DNA from: Bacillus pseudomycoides DSM 12442 | GTDB taxonomy: Bacteria > Bacillota > Bacilli > Bacillales > Bacillaceae_G | Assembly: GCF_000161455.1 (NCBI RefSeq) | Contig: NZ_CM000745.1 | Coordinates: 3,106,240-3,170,239, forward strand | Length of the DNA stretch: 64,000 bases | Direction of reading: 5' to 3' | Part shown: piece by piece, positions 26,387 through 34,018 of the stretch | How positions within the stretch are numbered: the first letter of the stretch is position 1 | How the letters are laid out: the number at the start of each line of letters is the position of its first letter | The notes under the pieces: model-generated | What the model saw: the letters and a program-made list of their open reading frames with translations, nothing else | What the model was told of the DNA's origin: nothing | Databases searched by the model: none | Position numbers and translations under genes: made by a program

Positions 26387-27080
26387 CAGTTAGCTTTTGC
26401 TAGCTGCTCTTTTATTTAAAATGCAATTTTTATTTTCACCTTTAACTGATACACACATATATTAATAATCTACATACAAATGTTAACTAGCTCCTTAAAG
26501 AGCACTATTCGAAAGTGCTCTTTTCTGATACAAAAATCTAAATACCAAAATGAATTTTTTATTATTCATCCTTTTCATCCCTGTATAACATTTCAAATCT
26601 CGTTTATACCATAGCTGTAACTTATGGAAATGAGGCATATTCACTCATACGCTCTACTTTTATAGAGGGCTTTTTTATAATTTTGTTAACACCTTCTTGA
26701 GATTAGCATATCTTATACTACTCATTGATTCAAAGAGCACTTTGGCTCAGTGTTCTTTGACACCTATCTTTTGAAGAGCACTGCATACCAGTGCTCTTTT
26801 TTGCGTATACATATTGTGATTTCAATTATTTAATTTTCACGCTTACAGCGACACCAACGTATACATATAAAAATAAGTGAAAACCTATTAGGCATTAGAA
26901 CCCTCTTTCTAGGAGCATCTTAAAAAGATGCCCTTTTTACATATACAAGTCAGATATCAAATAGCATTTTTGCTGATTTTTTGAACCTTTAAATAAGACA
27001 AGCATATGATATTGTATGGAGACCCTCTCTCATAAGAACCTATTTTTCTAAGAGCACATTTATATGTGTGCTCTTTTTTA
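26387..27080 (+). other. Array of seven plus-strand hairpins sharing AGAGCAC/GTGCTCT stems
   Basis: Hairpins lie at 26387-26406, 26497-26523, 26651-26670, 26731-26759, 26774-26798, 26912-26933 and 27050-27075. Most have AAGAGCAC paired with GTGCTCTT and end in T runs on the plus strand only. Promoter-like pairs precede some: TTACAG-17-TATAAA at 26843-26871 and TTGAAC-18-TATGAT at 26981-27010. No open frame fits between them. They may be a run of short noncoding RNAs, each with its terminator. Confidence 0.6.
26843..26940 (+). ncRNA. Candidate small RNA, hairpin unit 6
   Basis: TTACAG, 17 bases, TATAAA, then about 60 bases ending in the GCATCTT/AAGATGC hairpin and five T. No start codon with a ribosome site inside. 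Confidence 0.35.
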
Positions 27081-27081
27081 T
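26981..27081 (+). ncRNA. Candidate small RNA, hairpin unit 7
   Basis: TTGAAC, 18 bases, TATGAT, then about 65 bases ending in the AAGAGCACA/TGTGCTCTT hairpin and six T. It could also act as a leader attenuator for the gene at 27215. Confidence 0.4.
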
Positions 27082-27214
27082 TTGCTACAAAATAACTATT
27101 TTATTAAGTTTCTCAATTTACTAAAGTAATGCTCTCGAAAAGGCATTCATATATATATTTATCGAATGCGCTTTGGAATTCTTAGAAAATCAAATACTTT
27201 AGGAGTTGATTAAC

Positions 27215-27409
27215 ATGGAAAATAAATCACCAAAATTAATAATTCCTCCTGACACGAAAATCCAATTTACATTTTTCTCTCCTTCTGGTGAAGTAATTTT
27301 CAAACAATCTCTAGCAAACGAAACTTTAGAGTCCATCATACTTCCTATTCATTGTCCTATCGAATACGAAAGACTTGAAGCTGTAAGAATCCCATTATCT
27401 AAAGAATAG
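27215..27409 (+). CDS. Small prophage protein of unknown function
   Basis: 64 residues, MENKSPKLIIPPDTKIQFTF..., soluble. AGGAG lies nine bases before the ATG at 27215, better than the TTG at 27206. No family recognised. It lies in the plus-strand island downstream of the hairpin array. Confidence 0.5.
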   Translation: MENKSPKLIIPPDTKIQFTFFSPSGEVIFKQSLANETLESIILPIHCPIEYERLEAVRIPLSKE

Positions 27410-27566
27410 CTCCCCATAAAGGTTTACCCAAATCCCCCTTAATTGCAAGGGATTTTTCAATATAAAATAACGCTTTTGTTTAGTTCATAATTTAAAAAAT
27501 TCCTTTCCTAAGTACTGTTTCTATATGCTATACTGATTCTTAATTAATTGTAGAAGGATTGATAAA

Positions 27567-28040
27567 ATGAATGATAGATCCTCAAGACGATGGCAAATGC
27601 AACAAAAGTTAAGAGCACTGAAAACAAAAAACAGGAATAATACAAATCCTTTGTTTAATGAATGTCTTGAATCCCTAGGAGACGAAACTTTAATTTTCTC
27701 TCAGGGAAAAAGCCAGCAGATTGCTACTAATTTAATAAAATCATTTCCTATAACTGTCTCTGGAAAAATAGATTGGGAACAGATAGACAATCAATTAGTA
27801 GTTCCAAACAAAGAACGACTAATTTCCCTTATTAGAGCACACAAACTAGATTTTAATGAACAGATTTTTATACTATGGGATAACTATGAAATCCCTGTAG
27901 TAGGTACAAATCTTGATAATGTATTCCAATCACTAGCTGACGTTGATGCAGTCAGTTTTTATTACTGGTTATTAGATAAAGAATATAGATTCGTAATTGA
28001 AATAGAGGATGAAGAAATGATTAGGGTTGGATTTCGCTAA
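27567..28040 (+). CDS. Prophage protein of unknown function (acidic C-terminus)
   Basis: 157 residues: a basic start (MNDRSSRRWQMQQKLRALKT) and an acidic end (VIEIEDEEMIRVGF). GAAGGATTG precedes the ATG, and an extended -10 TGCTATACT lies near 27530. The small size, the acidic half and separate transcription from the lysogenic region suggest a moron gene, possibly defence or immunity, but no family is recognised. Confidence 0.55.
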   Translation: MNDRSSRRWQMQQKLRALKTKNRNNTNPLFNECLESLGDETLIFSQGKSQQIATNLIKSFPITVSGKIDWEQIDNQLVVPNKERLISLIRAHKLDFNEQIFILWDNYEIPVVGTNLDNVFQSLADVDAVSFYYWLLDKEYRFVIEIEDEEMIRVGFR

Positions 28041-28092
28041 TAATCTACTCATCTTTCCTTATTCTGCTTTTCTACAAAATTCAAATTTGGTA

Positions 28093-28284
28093 TTAAATCA
28101 ACTGCGTCTTCCGTTCATCCATACGAGTTACTTTTCTACTTTTATATACAAAGGACTGTTCCCCGTGACCACTTGTGGGTGGCTCTATTAGGTGAACTTG
28201 TCCATCTTTCACAACATAAATCATATTTTCTACTAATGAAATTTCAGCCTTCATTTCTGCAATGTTTTCCTTGATAATTGCCAC
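28093..28284 (-). CDS. XtrA-like protein (DUF3954)
   Basis: 63 residues from a GTG at 28284. The core NMIYVVKDGQVHLIEPPTSG and the following HGEQ match the XtrA/DUF3954 family of small Bacillus phage proteins of unknown role. AGGAG lies eight bases upstream; the in-frame GTG at 28293 overlaps that site and is rejected. It is the last gene of the early leftward operon. Confidence 0.7.
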   Translation of the reverse strand: MAIIKENIAEMKAEISLVENMIYVVKDGQVHLIEPPTSGHGEQSFVYKSRKVTRMDERKTQLI

Positions 28285-28360
28285 CGAAACCACTCCTATA
28301 TGTGTTATAATTACTTTGTCGAATAATTATGTCGGGAGCAATCTCGGCTTTTTTATTTGC

Positions 28361-28723
28361 CTATAAATATTGCACAACGTTTTCTGGAATAAATGATTGT
28401 TCCAAGGATAGATGAAGTCGTATTGATATCGGTTCTTTATTATCTCTTGCCTTCTTACAAAGTTCTTCGGCTTTTTCCCATTCAAATTGTTTATCCTCCG
28501 CTCGCTTATAACGCCAAATCCCAATTGTATATTCCTCAAACATTTCATATTTCTCACTAGGAGCTGTGGTAAGCTTTAGCTCATCAACTGCCCTTGCTTG
28601 GCTTGGTATTTGAACAACCACATCAGCAAAACGTACTTGAGAATTCAACCGATGAATATGCGCTTTCTTAGGATCAAATGCTACTACTGGCTCAACATCA
28701 AATATTGTTAGCTGCTTTGGCAT
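28361..28723 (-). CDS. Early prophage protein of unknown function
   Basis: 120 residues from MPKQLTIFDVEP; GGAGGGACAG precedes this ATG at the right distance, so the upstream start at 28744 is less likely. QLTIF near the N-terminus resembles a weak sliding-clamp-binding motif, a speculative point that would fit its place after dnaB. No family recognised. Confidence 0.55.
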   Translation of the reverse strand: MPKQLTIFDVEPVVAFDPKKAHIHRLNSQVRFADVVVQIPSQARAVDELKLTTAPSEKYEMFEEYTIGIWRYKRAEDKQFEWEKAEELCKKARDNKEPISIRLHLSLEQSFIPENVVQYL

Positions 28724-28889
28724 CGCTCTGTCCCTCCAATACATGCAAGCCTGTTGTTAAAATCCCTTCAAGTTGAGTTAATGTTAATTGATCTAATGTT
28801 TTCTCGTTTATTTCAGATAACCCTAAACTAAGTAATTTACGAATAATGAGCAATTTCCGTCGTTCAACTTCCTGTCTTAATAACATCAC
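28698..28889 (-). CDS. Small protein resembling Fur-regulated basic protein FbpA
   Basis: 63 residues; QEVERRKLLIIRKLLSLGLS and TLDQLTLTQLEGI follow the pattern of the FbpA-like domain. Family members are small basic proteins, some linked to iron sparing, but phage copies are of unknown role. It overlaps the dnaB stop by four bases and the next gene by 26 bases. Confidence 0.5.
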   Translation of the reverse strand: MMLLRQEVERRKLLIIRKLLSLGLSEINEKTLDQLTLTQLEGILTTGLHVLEGQSDAKAANNI

Positions 28890-30208
28890 TGTACCTCCCG
28901 TTGGTTATCATATCTTCTCTCTAAATTAATGAATTTGCTAAACTCTTTAATAAATGCAAGTTCAACTGTACCAACAGGACCATTTCTCTGCTTGGCCAGA
29001 ATAATTTCAGTTATGTTTTTATTCGCTGTTTCTGCATCGTAATAATCTTCACGATATAAAAATGCGATCAAATCAGCATCTTGCTCAATTTGTCCTGTCT
29101 CACGTAAATCAGATAACAGAGGACGTTTATCTTGTCTACTTTCAACAGCACGACTTAACTGTGATAAAGCAATTACACATACATCCAGTTCCCTAGCCAT
29201 CAGTTTCAACTTCCGGCTAATCTCGCCAATCTCTTGCATACGATTTCCTCTATGCTTTGGATCACCAACAATAAGCTGTAAATAATCAATCGCTATTAAT
29301 ACCTTTTTATCTGGATGTTTACGTTTCAGTTTTCTGGTCTTTGCATAAATCTCTTGCATTGTTACATTTGCCTTATCGTATATTTCCAGTGGAAGATTGT
29401 TAATCAATCCCATTGCTTGGCTGATGTTTTCCCAGTCTTTGATATTGCAAAGTTTCTTAGGGTTTTTCATTTTGGTTGCATCAACATTGCCGGCACTAGA
29501 AATCATTCTCTTGAGCAATTGTTCTTCTCCCATCTCTAGTGAAAAGATTCCAACTGCTGTATCTGAACTTGCTGCATGATAAGCAACGTTTAGTACAAAT
29601 GCCGTTTTCCCCATTGCTGGACGTGCACCAACAATGATTAAGTCTCCTGTCTGTAATCCAGAGGTCATTCGATTAAAATCGTAATATCCAGTGTTTATAC
29701 CTGTTAAATCGCCAACATCGATTTGCATCTTCTTATATAGCCCAACAAGCGTTTCTTTTAAATCAAACTCACCTGAATAACCCGTTTCCTCTATCGCATT
29801 TAGTTCATCGATTGTATTGCCGATTGCACTAATATCTTTGTCTTTCTGAAGACGCTTATATAAATCACCAGCAACCTCTTGAGCATGCCGCATTTTCCAT
29901 GCTTCTATCACAAGACCCTCGTGATACGAAAAGTTTTTTGTTGTTGAAACGCCCTCAGCTAAATTAACTAAAAACTGAATGTCACCAATTTGATTTATAA
30001 AACTATCTAATTTTTCAACTACAGTCACAAGATCTATAGGGCTTTCAACGTCTTCAAGTTCTCTCATTGCCTTAAAAATGGCTTGATGTGTTGGAAGAGA
30101 AAATTGATTTGGTTTTAACTGACAATCTTTTATCAAATCCCCTTCCATGATGATGCTGCCTAAAACACTTTGCTCCGCTTCCAAATTACGAATGATGTCG
30201 TTACTCAT
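28886..30208 (-). CDS. dnaB: Replicative DNA helicase, DnaB family
   Basis: 440 residues. N-terminal helical domain (NLEAEQSVLGSIIMEGDLIK), then a RecA-like motor with Walker A GARPAMGKT near residue 197, Walker B VLIAIDYLQLI near residue 305 and the arginine-finger region QRNGPVGTVEL near residue 415. It unwinds DNA for phage replication after loading by the DnaD-like protein. The ATG at 30208 shares a base with the preceding stop (TAATG); an ATG four codons upstream is possible. Confidence 0.93.
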   Translation of the reverse strand: MSNDIIRNLEAEQSVLGSIIMEGDLIKDCQLKPNQFSLPTHQAIFKAMRELEDVESPIDLVTVVEKLDSFINQIGDIQFLVNLAEGVSTTKNFSYHEGLVIEAWKMRHAQEVAGDLYKRLQKDKDISAIGNTIDELNAIEETGYSGEFDLKETLVGLYKKMQIDVGDLTGINTGYYDFNRMTSGLQTGDLIIVGARPAMGKTAFVLNVAYHAASSDTAVGIFSLEMGEEQLLKRMISSAGNVDATKMKNPKKLCNIKDWENISQAMGLINNLPLEIYDKANVTMQEIYAKTRKLKRKHPDKKVLIAIDYLQLIVGDPKHRGNRMQEIGEISRKLKLMARELDVCVIALSQLSRAVESRQDKRPLLSDLRETGQIEQDADLIAFLYREDYYDAETANKNITEIILAKQRNGPVGTVELAFIKEFSKFINLERRYDNQREVQ

Positions 30209-31128
30209 TATTGCATCCATCCATTCTGTTGATTAAGTGCTGCAAGTTCTTCATCAGTGGCGATATTTTGATTCCACTCTTTTTGTTGCTGCAATACTTG
30301 TTTAGTAGATTCAGACATAGCAACAGATTGATATGCTGGCTGTTGTTTTACTTGTGTTGTTCGTTTAGCACGAAACTCTTTGTCGGCTACTTCAACATCA
30401 GTTACTGTTTTAAAGCCTTTAACATGCCAATCTCTTAAAATTGAATTTACATAAGACATGTTTCTTGTATTTTTTTCCAGAGAAATTTCCATTGCTTTAA
30501 CAACTAGCTCTGCATTTAAATCATCTACCCACGCAAGAATTCCTTCTGCGATAAAAGGTGTCATGAATCCAAAGTTTTGTTCGTAAAAAGAAATTGGGTT
30601 AACTTCAACAACGTCCGTGCGCTCTTCTTGTTGTTTTTCTTTTTCTTTTTCTTTTTCTTTTTCTTTTTCCCCACTTATCGTTGACGTATCGTGGCACGTA
30701 TCGTGAACAGCAAGAAACTCTTCGAAAATAGCACGAATTTTATCATTTTTAACTTTTGGAGTTACTAAGCTAATAAGACTAATATCTGTTACTCCATCAA
30801 GTTCTTTGCGAACACAATCTTCAATTGGTTTACCGCCTCTATTAAGGTTATATTTACCCCAATTGATAATTGCTAGTTCGCGTGTTTCTGGATTATACTT
30901 AACTAATTTATGATGGTTTTCAAAACGATCTAAGAGTGAATTAACACTTTCCATGGAGTAACCTAAATCAAAATCCATTTGCTTTTTGGTGATTTGGTAC
31001 ACACCAATTTGAGTAGTACATGGGTTTGTAAGAAGATACAGATTAAATAATTTATCTTCCGGAGTCATCTCCTCAATAACTTTTGCATCCTGCCAAAATG
31101 AAACTTGAACTGGTCTAAAAACTGCCAT
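30208..31128 (-). CDS. Replication initiator / helicase loader with DnaD domain
   Basis: 306 residues from MAVFRPVQVSFWQD. A winged-helix N-terminal domain (residues 1-120) is joined to a DnaD-like C-terminal domain (FYEQNFGFMTPFIAEGILAW, MSYVNSILRDWHVKG). Such proteins recognise the phage origin and load DnaB, encoded next. The linker EKEKEKEKEKEK comes from a perfect hexanucleotide repeat. The start at 31128 has GGGAGG nine bases upstream. Confidence 0.88.
   Translation of the reverse strand: MAVFRPVQVSFWQDAKVIEEMTPEDKLFNLYLLTNPCTTQIGVYQITKKQMDFDLGYSMESVNSLLDRFENHHKLVKYNPETRELAIINWGKYNLNRGGKPIEDCVRKELDGVTDISLISLVTPKVKNDKIRAIFEEFLAVHDTCHDTSTISGEKEKEKEKEKEKQQEERTDVVEVNPISFYEQNFGFMTPFIAEGILAWVDDLNAELVVKAMEISLEKNTRNMSYVNSILRDWHVKGFKTVTDVEVADKEFRAKRTTQVKQQPAYQSVAMSESTKQVLQQQKEWNQNIATDEELAALNQQNGWMQ
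30641..30670. repeat. Hexanucleotide repeat (TTTTTC)n in the DnaD-like gene
   Basis: About five to six perfect tandem copies coding for Lys-Glu pairs in the linker. Changes in copy number would keep the frame and only alter linker length. Confidence 0.85.
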
Positions 31129-31129
31129 G

Positions 31130-31305
31130 TTATTCATCCTCCCGTTTACATATCGCAAACCCGTCCTCTATACGTAATAAGCGATAATTTTTATAACCTT
31201 TTTTAGATATTGCTGTACTAAATAAGCAAGGTGCTGTTCTGACGTTACCTGTTGGACAATCTTAGGATTTAACAACACTCTATGTAATGTTTTGTCTAAA
31301 AGCAT
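31130..31305 (-). pseudogene. Frameshifted small early protein
   Basis: MLLDKTLHRVLLNPKIVQQV...YLVQQYLKK is followed, after a frame change at the six-base T run 31199-31204, by GYKNYRLLRIEDGFAICKRE and DE-stop at 31130. One extra base in that run gives a continuous 58-residue protein ending two bases before the DnaD-like start. ATTGGAGTG precedes the ATG at 31305. I recall similar small proteins just before DnaD-type genes in other B. cereus phages. Function unknown. Confidence 0.65.
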
Positions 31306-31318
31306 ACAATACACTCCA

Positions 31319-31411
31319 TTGTTATAACGTTTATGATTTGGTATAATTAACTTAACTAAAATTTACCAACCACTATTTATCTATCACTCGGCAAAGTGAT
31401 AGATTTTTTTA
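31319..31411 (+). ncRNA. Candidate small RNA on the plus strand
   Basis: TTGTTA (31319-31324), 17 bases and TATAAT (31342-31347) with an extended TGG form a strong promoter. About 30 bases after the expected start, ATCTATCACT pairs with AGTGATAGAT (31379-31404), followed by seven T. The RNA would be 50-60 bases and noncoding, opposite to the early operon. Confidence 0.5.
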
Positions 31412-31693
31412 TTTCCTACGACTTACCAGCGAAGCGTTAACACCTTTAGAACGAGATCCTTTAATAATCACACAATAACTTTTAGATACTTCATGTTCCT
31501 CCTTTTCTTCACGAAGCATCTTAAACTCTTTTACACATCGATTAAGCTCTTCTTCCCAATAATTCGCTTCCTCATGAGATTTAGCGTTGAACATGTTGTA
31601 AATGCATGTATTCATGCAATCATGAAGTTCATTTGTAAACGAAAAGTCTCCTAGAAGAACAAGATCATGCAGACAATAGTATTCAGTTGTCAT
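31409..31693 (-). CDS. Early prophage protein of unknown function
   Basis: 94 residues from MTTEYYCLHDLVLLGDFSFT; AGAGGTG precedes this ATG at the proper distance. It is acidic and helical (NYWEEELNRCVKEFKMLREE) with a basic end. No family recognised. Confidence 0.55.
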   Translation of the reverse strand: MTTEYYCLHDLVLLGDFSFTNELHDCMNTCIYNMFNAKSHEEANYWEEELNRCVKEFKMLREEKEEHEVSKSYCVIIKGSRSKGVNASLVSRRK

Positions 31694-31811
31694 GGTTTTC
31701 ACCTCTTTTCTATGTAAATGGATGCTGTACGCATCGTTACAACCAGAAAGGGATATCTTTAAAGGGGGTTGGGTAACAATCCTTTCTGGTCATAGCGACA
31801 AGCACAGTGGC

Positions 31812-31891
31812 TTGTCCAAATAATAAATAAAATGGTATAATTACTTTGTAGAATTTATTGCGAGCTACTGTTGTCTAGGCGGTAGCTTTTT
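31812..31891 (+). ncRNA. Candidate small RNA antisense to an early-gene end
   Basis: TTGTCC, 18 bases and an extended -10 TGGTATAAT (31833-31841), then AGCTAC (31863-31868) paired with GTAGCT (31882-31887) and five T. The sequence TATAATTACTTTGT is shared with 28306-28319. The RNA would overlap the 3' end of the minus-strand gene at 31875. Confidence 0.4.
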
Positions 31892-32096
31892 CTTTTGCCC
31901 ATTTATGTTTTAAAGTAAATGATGCCTCAATAATTTTGATTCGAATTCCCACTAACTTTTTCTCTTGTTGTAATTCTCCTAACTTTTTATCATCACCAAA
32001 TGTTTTAGCTATTTTTATTTCACCAGTTAACTTTGCATCATAACGAATTAGTTCCTTATATTCTCTTAAGCTTGGATTCTTGTAATCTACTGTCAC
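31875..32096 (-). CDS. Small early prophage protein of unknown function
   Basis: 73 residues with a GTG start eight bases after AGGAGG. Charged and helical (LREYKELIRYDAKLTGEIKI). No family recognised; it lies between two other small early genes in the same direction. Confidence 0.5.
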   Translation of the reverse strand: MTVDYKNPSLREYKELIRYDAKLTGEIKIAKTFGDDKKLGELQQEKKLVGIRIKIIEASFTLKHKWAKEKATA

Positions 32097-32110
32097 TTAC
32101 ATTTCCTCCT

Positions 32111-32698
32111 TTACAAAACTTTTGTTAAAGTCATTAAGCTATCCACCGATTGAATAATAACGTTTTCTGACATAGCCTTTTGCAACCAGCTTTTTTGTAT
32201 TTGTTCCATAATGCCAAAGTGTACTTGTTCAAGAGCTTGTACTACACATTGAGTAGCTTGGATTGTATCGAAGATTTCTTTTGCATGAACTGCGTATTCA
32301 TGTTTCTCCTTTTCGCCCAACTTCCATGAACGTGTTGTAATTTGTAAATTCATGATTTCCTTCGTTGCCGCAATCCCCTCTTCGGCTTGCTTGATGTAAT
32401 TCATAAGTTGTAAATTTACATCGCTCGTTAAACGAGGATCTGTTGGTGGTAATCCTACACCATAAATATGTTTAATTGCCTGTTTATTTAATGGTGCTCC
32501 TGTTGCATCACACCAATCCATTGCTAATTCAAAAGGCACTTTAGAAAAACCAGATTCAATATTTTTTAAACGTTCGTAAGTAATGCCGAGATACTCTGCT
32601 AGACCTTTCTTTGTTCGATAATGTGCATTTTCACAACATTCTCTAGCATTACGTAGCAATCCACCTATAGACGAATTGCAATATATACTTGTTCCCAT
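32111..32698 (-). CDS. Helix-turn-helix DNA-binding protein, early region
   Basis: 195 residues. An Xre-like helix-turn-helix lies at about residues 28-55 (KKGLAEYLGITYERLKNIES), followed by a helical C-terminal half. It is the second or third gene of the early leftward operon. It may act as a secondary regulator or antirepressor; neither can be shown here. Confidence 0.65.
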   Translation of the reverse strand: MGTSIYCNSSIGGLLRNARECCENAHYRTKKGLAEYLGITYERLKNIESGFSKVPFELAMDWCDATGAPLNKQAIKHIYGVGLPPTDPRLTSDVNLQLMNYIKQAEEGIAATKEIMNLQITTRSWKLGEKEKHEYAVHAKEIFDTIQATQCVVQALEQVHFGIMEQIQKSWLQKAMSENVIIQSVDSLMTLTKVL

Positions 32699-32787
32699 AT
32701 TTGTTCGCCTCCGTATTAAGTTGTCAAAGGATTACAATAAAGTTTATAGAATACATAACTTGTCTATTTTTATGTAAAAAAGAGGAA

Positions 32788-33081
32788 TTAATCCTCGATA
32801 CTTTCTTTTGCTTGCATTTCTTTGATGATGGCCCAACCAGCCTCGTAATATGCTCGAAGGATTTTATCAATTTCCTTTTGTGGTTTAGGTTCAGGAGCCA
32901 CAATATAAACTTTCGTTTTTCCAAACTCATAAGAAGCTGAATATTCTTCTTGTTGGCTCATGGTGTCACCTCTTGAAGTGCTTTTTACATTTGTATGCTG
33001 CTGATCTGTTGGTACTGCCATTGGAAGTGCTGACATTTTTTCACCTTCTTTCGTTATTCGGACATAAATTTGCATTAGCAT
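32788..33081 (-). CDS. Small early prophage protein of unknown function
   Basis: 97 residues from 33081, where AAGGGGTTTG precedes the ATG. Two further starts have good ribosome sites: 33036 (after AAGGTG) and 32961 (after AGAGGTGAC), the last giving a 57-residue MSQQEEYSASYEFGKTKVYI protein. The C-terminal part (YVAPEPKPQKEIDKILRAYY-like) appears to be the conserved core. Confidence 0.5.
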   Translation of the reverse strand: MLMQIYVRITKEGEKMSALPMAVPTDQQHTNVKSTSRGDTMSQQEEYSASYEFGKTKVYIVAPEPKPQKEIDKILRAYYEAGWAIIKEMQAKESIED

Positions 33082-33101
33082 TCAAACCCCTTTATTTTTT
33101 A

Positions 33102-33317
33102 TCACTCTAAAACTTTGCAAACTGAATAGCGCGTAGACAAAAAAATATCTTCTTTTTTCTTTCCATATAACTTTGCAATTTGATCAGCTCTCTCTGCGCT
33201 GACCTGCCGCTGTCCGTTTTCAATTTGTGACAAATAGCCACCAGAAATACCGAGATTCTTTGCAGCTTCTTCAATACTTATTCCAAATTTCATACGCATT
33301 TCTTTTGGTCCAATCAC
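33102..33317 (-). CDS. Cro-like Xre-family regulator
   Basis: 71 residues from a GTG at 33317, preceded by AGGTGGTG. A full helix-turn-helix is visible (ISIEEAAKNLGISGGYLSQI then ENGQRQVS). It is the first gene of the leftward early operon, divergent from the CI-like gene, so it should play the Cro role. The open frame extends upstream to 33362, but that stretch overlaps an operator. Confidence 0.8.
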   Translation of the reverse strand: MIGPKEMRMKFGISIEEAAKNLGISGGYLSQIENGQRQVSAERADQIAKLYGKKKEDIFLSTRYSVCKVLE

Positions 33318-33337
33318 TTCTTTATCACCACCTAAAA

Positions 33338-33449
33338 CTACGCATAATGTGTTGTTATCCAAAATATACTACGCATTATGCAAAGTATCAACGCGTTTCG
33401 CAAAGTTTTTGTCAATTCATTTCAAATTTTGCACTTTGCAAAGTATAAT
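33338..33449. promoter_or_regulatory. Divergent promoters and operator array of the lysogeny switch
   Basis: Leftward promoter: TTGATA/17/TATATT, read on the minus strand at 33363-33391. Rightward promoter for the repressor: TTCAAA/17/TATAAT at 33421-33449. Four related sites built on the half site ACTTTGC lie at 33338-33350, 33368-33386, 33389-33407 and 33428-33445; the last contains the perfect palindrome ACTTTGCAAAGT. Sites two and four fall between -35 and -10 of the two promoters, as for CI/Cro control with autoregulation. Confidence 0.75.
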
Positions 33450-33479
33450 TAATCTTAGAAGATGAATAGGAGGATTCCT

Positions 33480-33851
33480 ATGATTGGAGAGAATTTAAGA
33501 AAATTAAGAAAGACAAATAACCTAACTATGAAAGAGTTAGGGCAAAAATTAAATCTGGCTGAATCAACAATATCAGGTTATGAGAATGGAAACAGAAAAC
33601 CTGATTATGACACGTTAAATAAGTTTGCTGATTTCTTTGAGGTTTCAACTGACTATCTTTTAGGTAGAGATATTACTAAAAATACAACTAGAGACACTTA
33701 TACCTATAATCCTTTAACAGATCCCGATCTAGGACTTTGGTTTAAAGACATCAAAGATGCTTCTCCTGATAAACAAGAAGAACTTAAACAGTTTTGGGAG
33801 TTTATTAAAAGTAAGGAGAAAAATCGTAAACCTGGGGATAAACAAAATTAA
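33480..33851 (+). CDS. CI-like Xre-family repressor
   Basis: 123 residues from the ATG at 33480 (GGAGG upstream). Helix-turn-helix at residues 17-45 (MKELGQKLNLAESTISGYEN) and the common FFEVSTDYLLGR end of the DNA-binding domain, then a short C-terminal domain without a LexA-type peptidase. It should repress the early operon. The lack of a self-cleaving domain fits control by the ImmA-like peptidase encoded next. Confidence 0.85.
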   Translation: MIGENLRKLRKTNNLTMKELGQKLNLAESTISGYENGNRKPDYDTLNKFADFFEVSTDYLLGRDITKNTTRDTYTYNPLTDPDLGLWFKDIKDASPDKQEELKQFWEFIKSKEKNRKPGDKQN

Positions 33852-33862
33852 TTAAATAACCT

Positions 33863-33896
33863 AAATAAATACACGCTGTATTGCGTGTATTTATTT
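33863..33896 (+). terminator. Terminator after the repressor gene
   Basis: AAATAAATACACGC pairs with GCGTGTATTTATTT around six bases, 11 bases after the stop. Confidence 0.75.
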
Positions 33897-33939
33897 GAAC
33901 AGGAATGGTTAATTGTTCCTATAATTCTTATATATTTTT

Positions 33940-33967
33940 AAAGCCCCCTTCACGGGCTTTTCTTTTT
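33940..33967 (+). terminator. Second terminator before the ImmA-like gene
   Basis: AAAGCCC-CCTTCAC-GGGCTTT followed by TCTTTTT. Confidence 0.8.
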
Positions 33968-34018
33968 ACAGCAAAATAAGAACATACGTTTGCATTTTTA
34001 ACAATGGAGTGAAATGAT

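Noticed and set aside
26387..27080. Considered as a CRISPR array
   Set aside because: Repeats are inverted pairs with differing loops and uneven spacing, T runs follow them, and there are no cas genes. Better read as hairpins or terminators.
30641..30670. Short tandem repeat considered as an origin iteron
   Set aside because: A simple hexamer coding for Lys-Glu, with no palindromy or AT-rich unwinding element specific to it.
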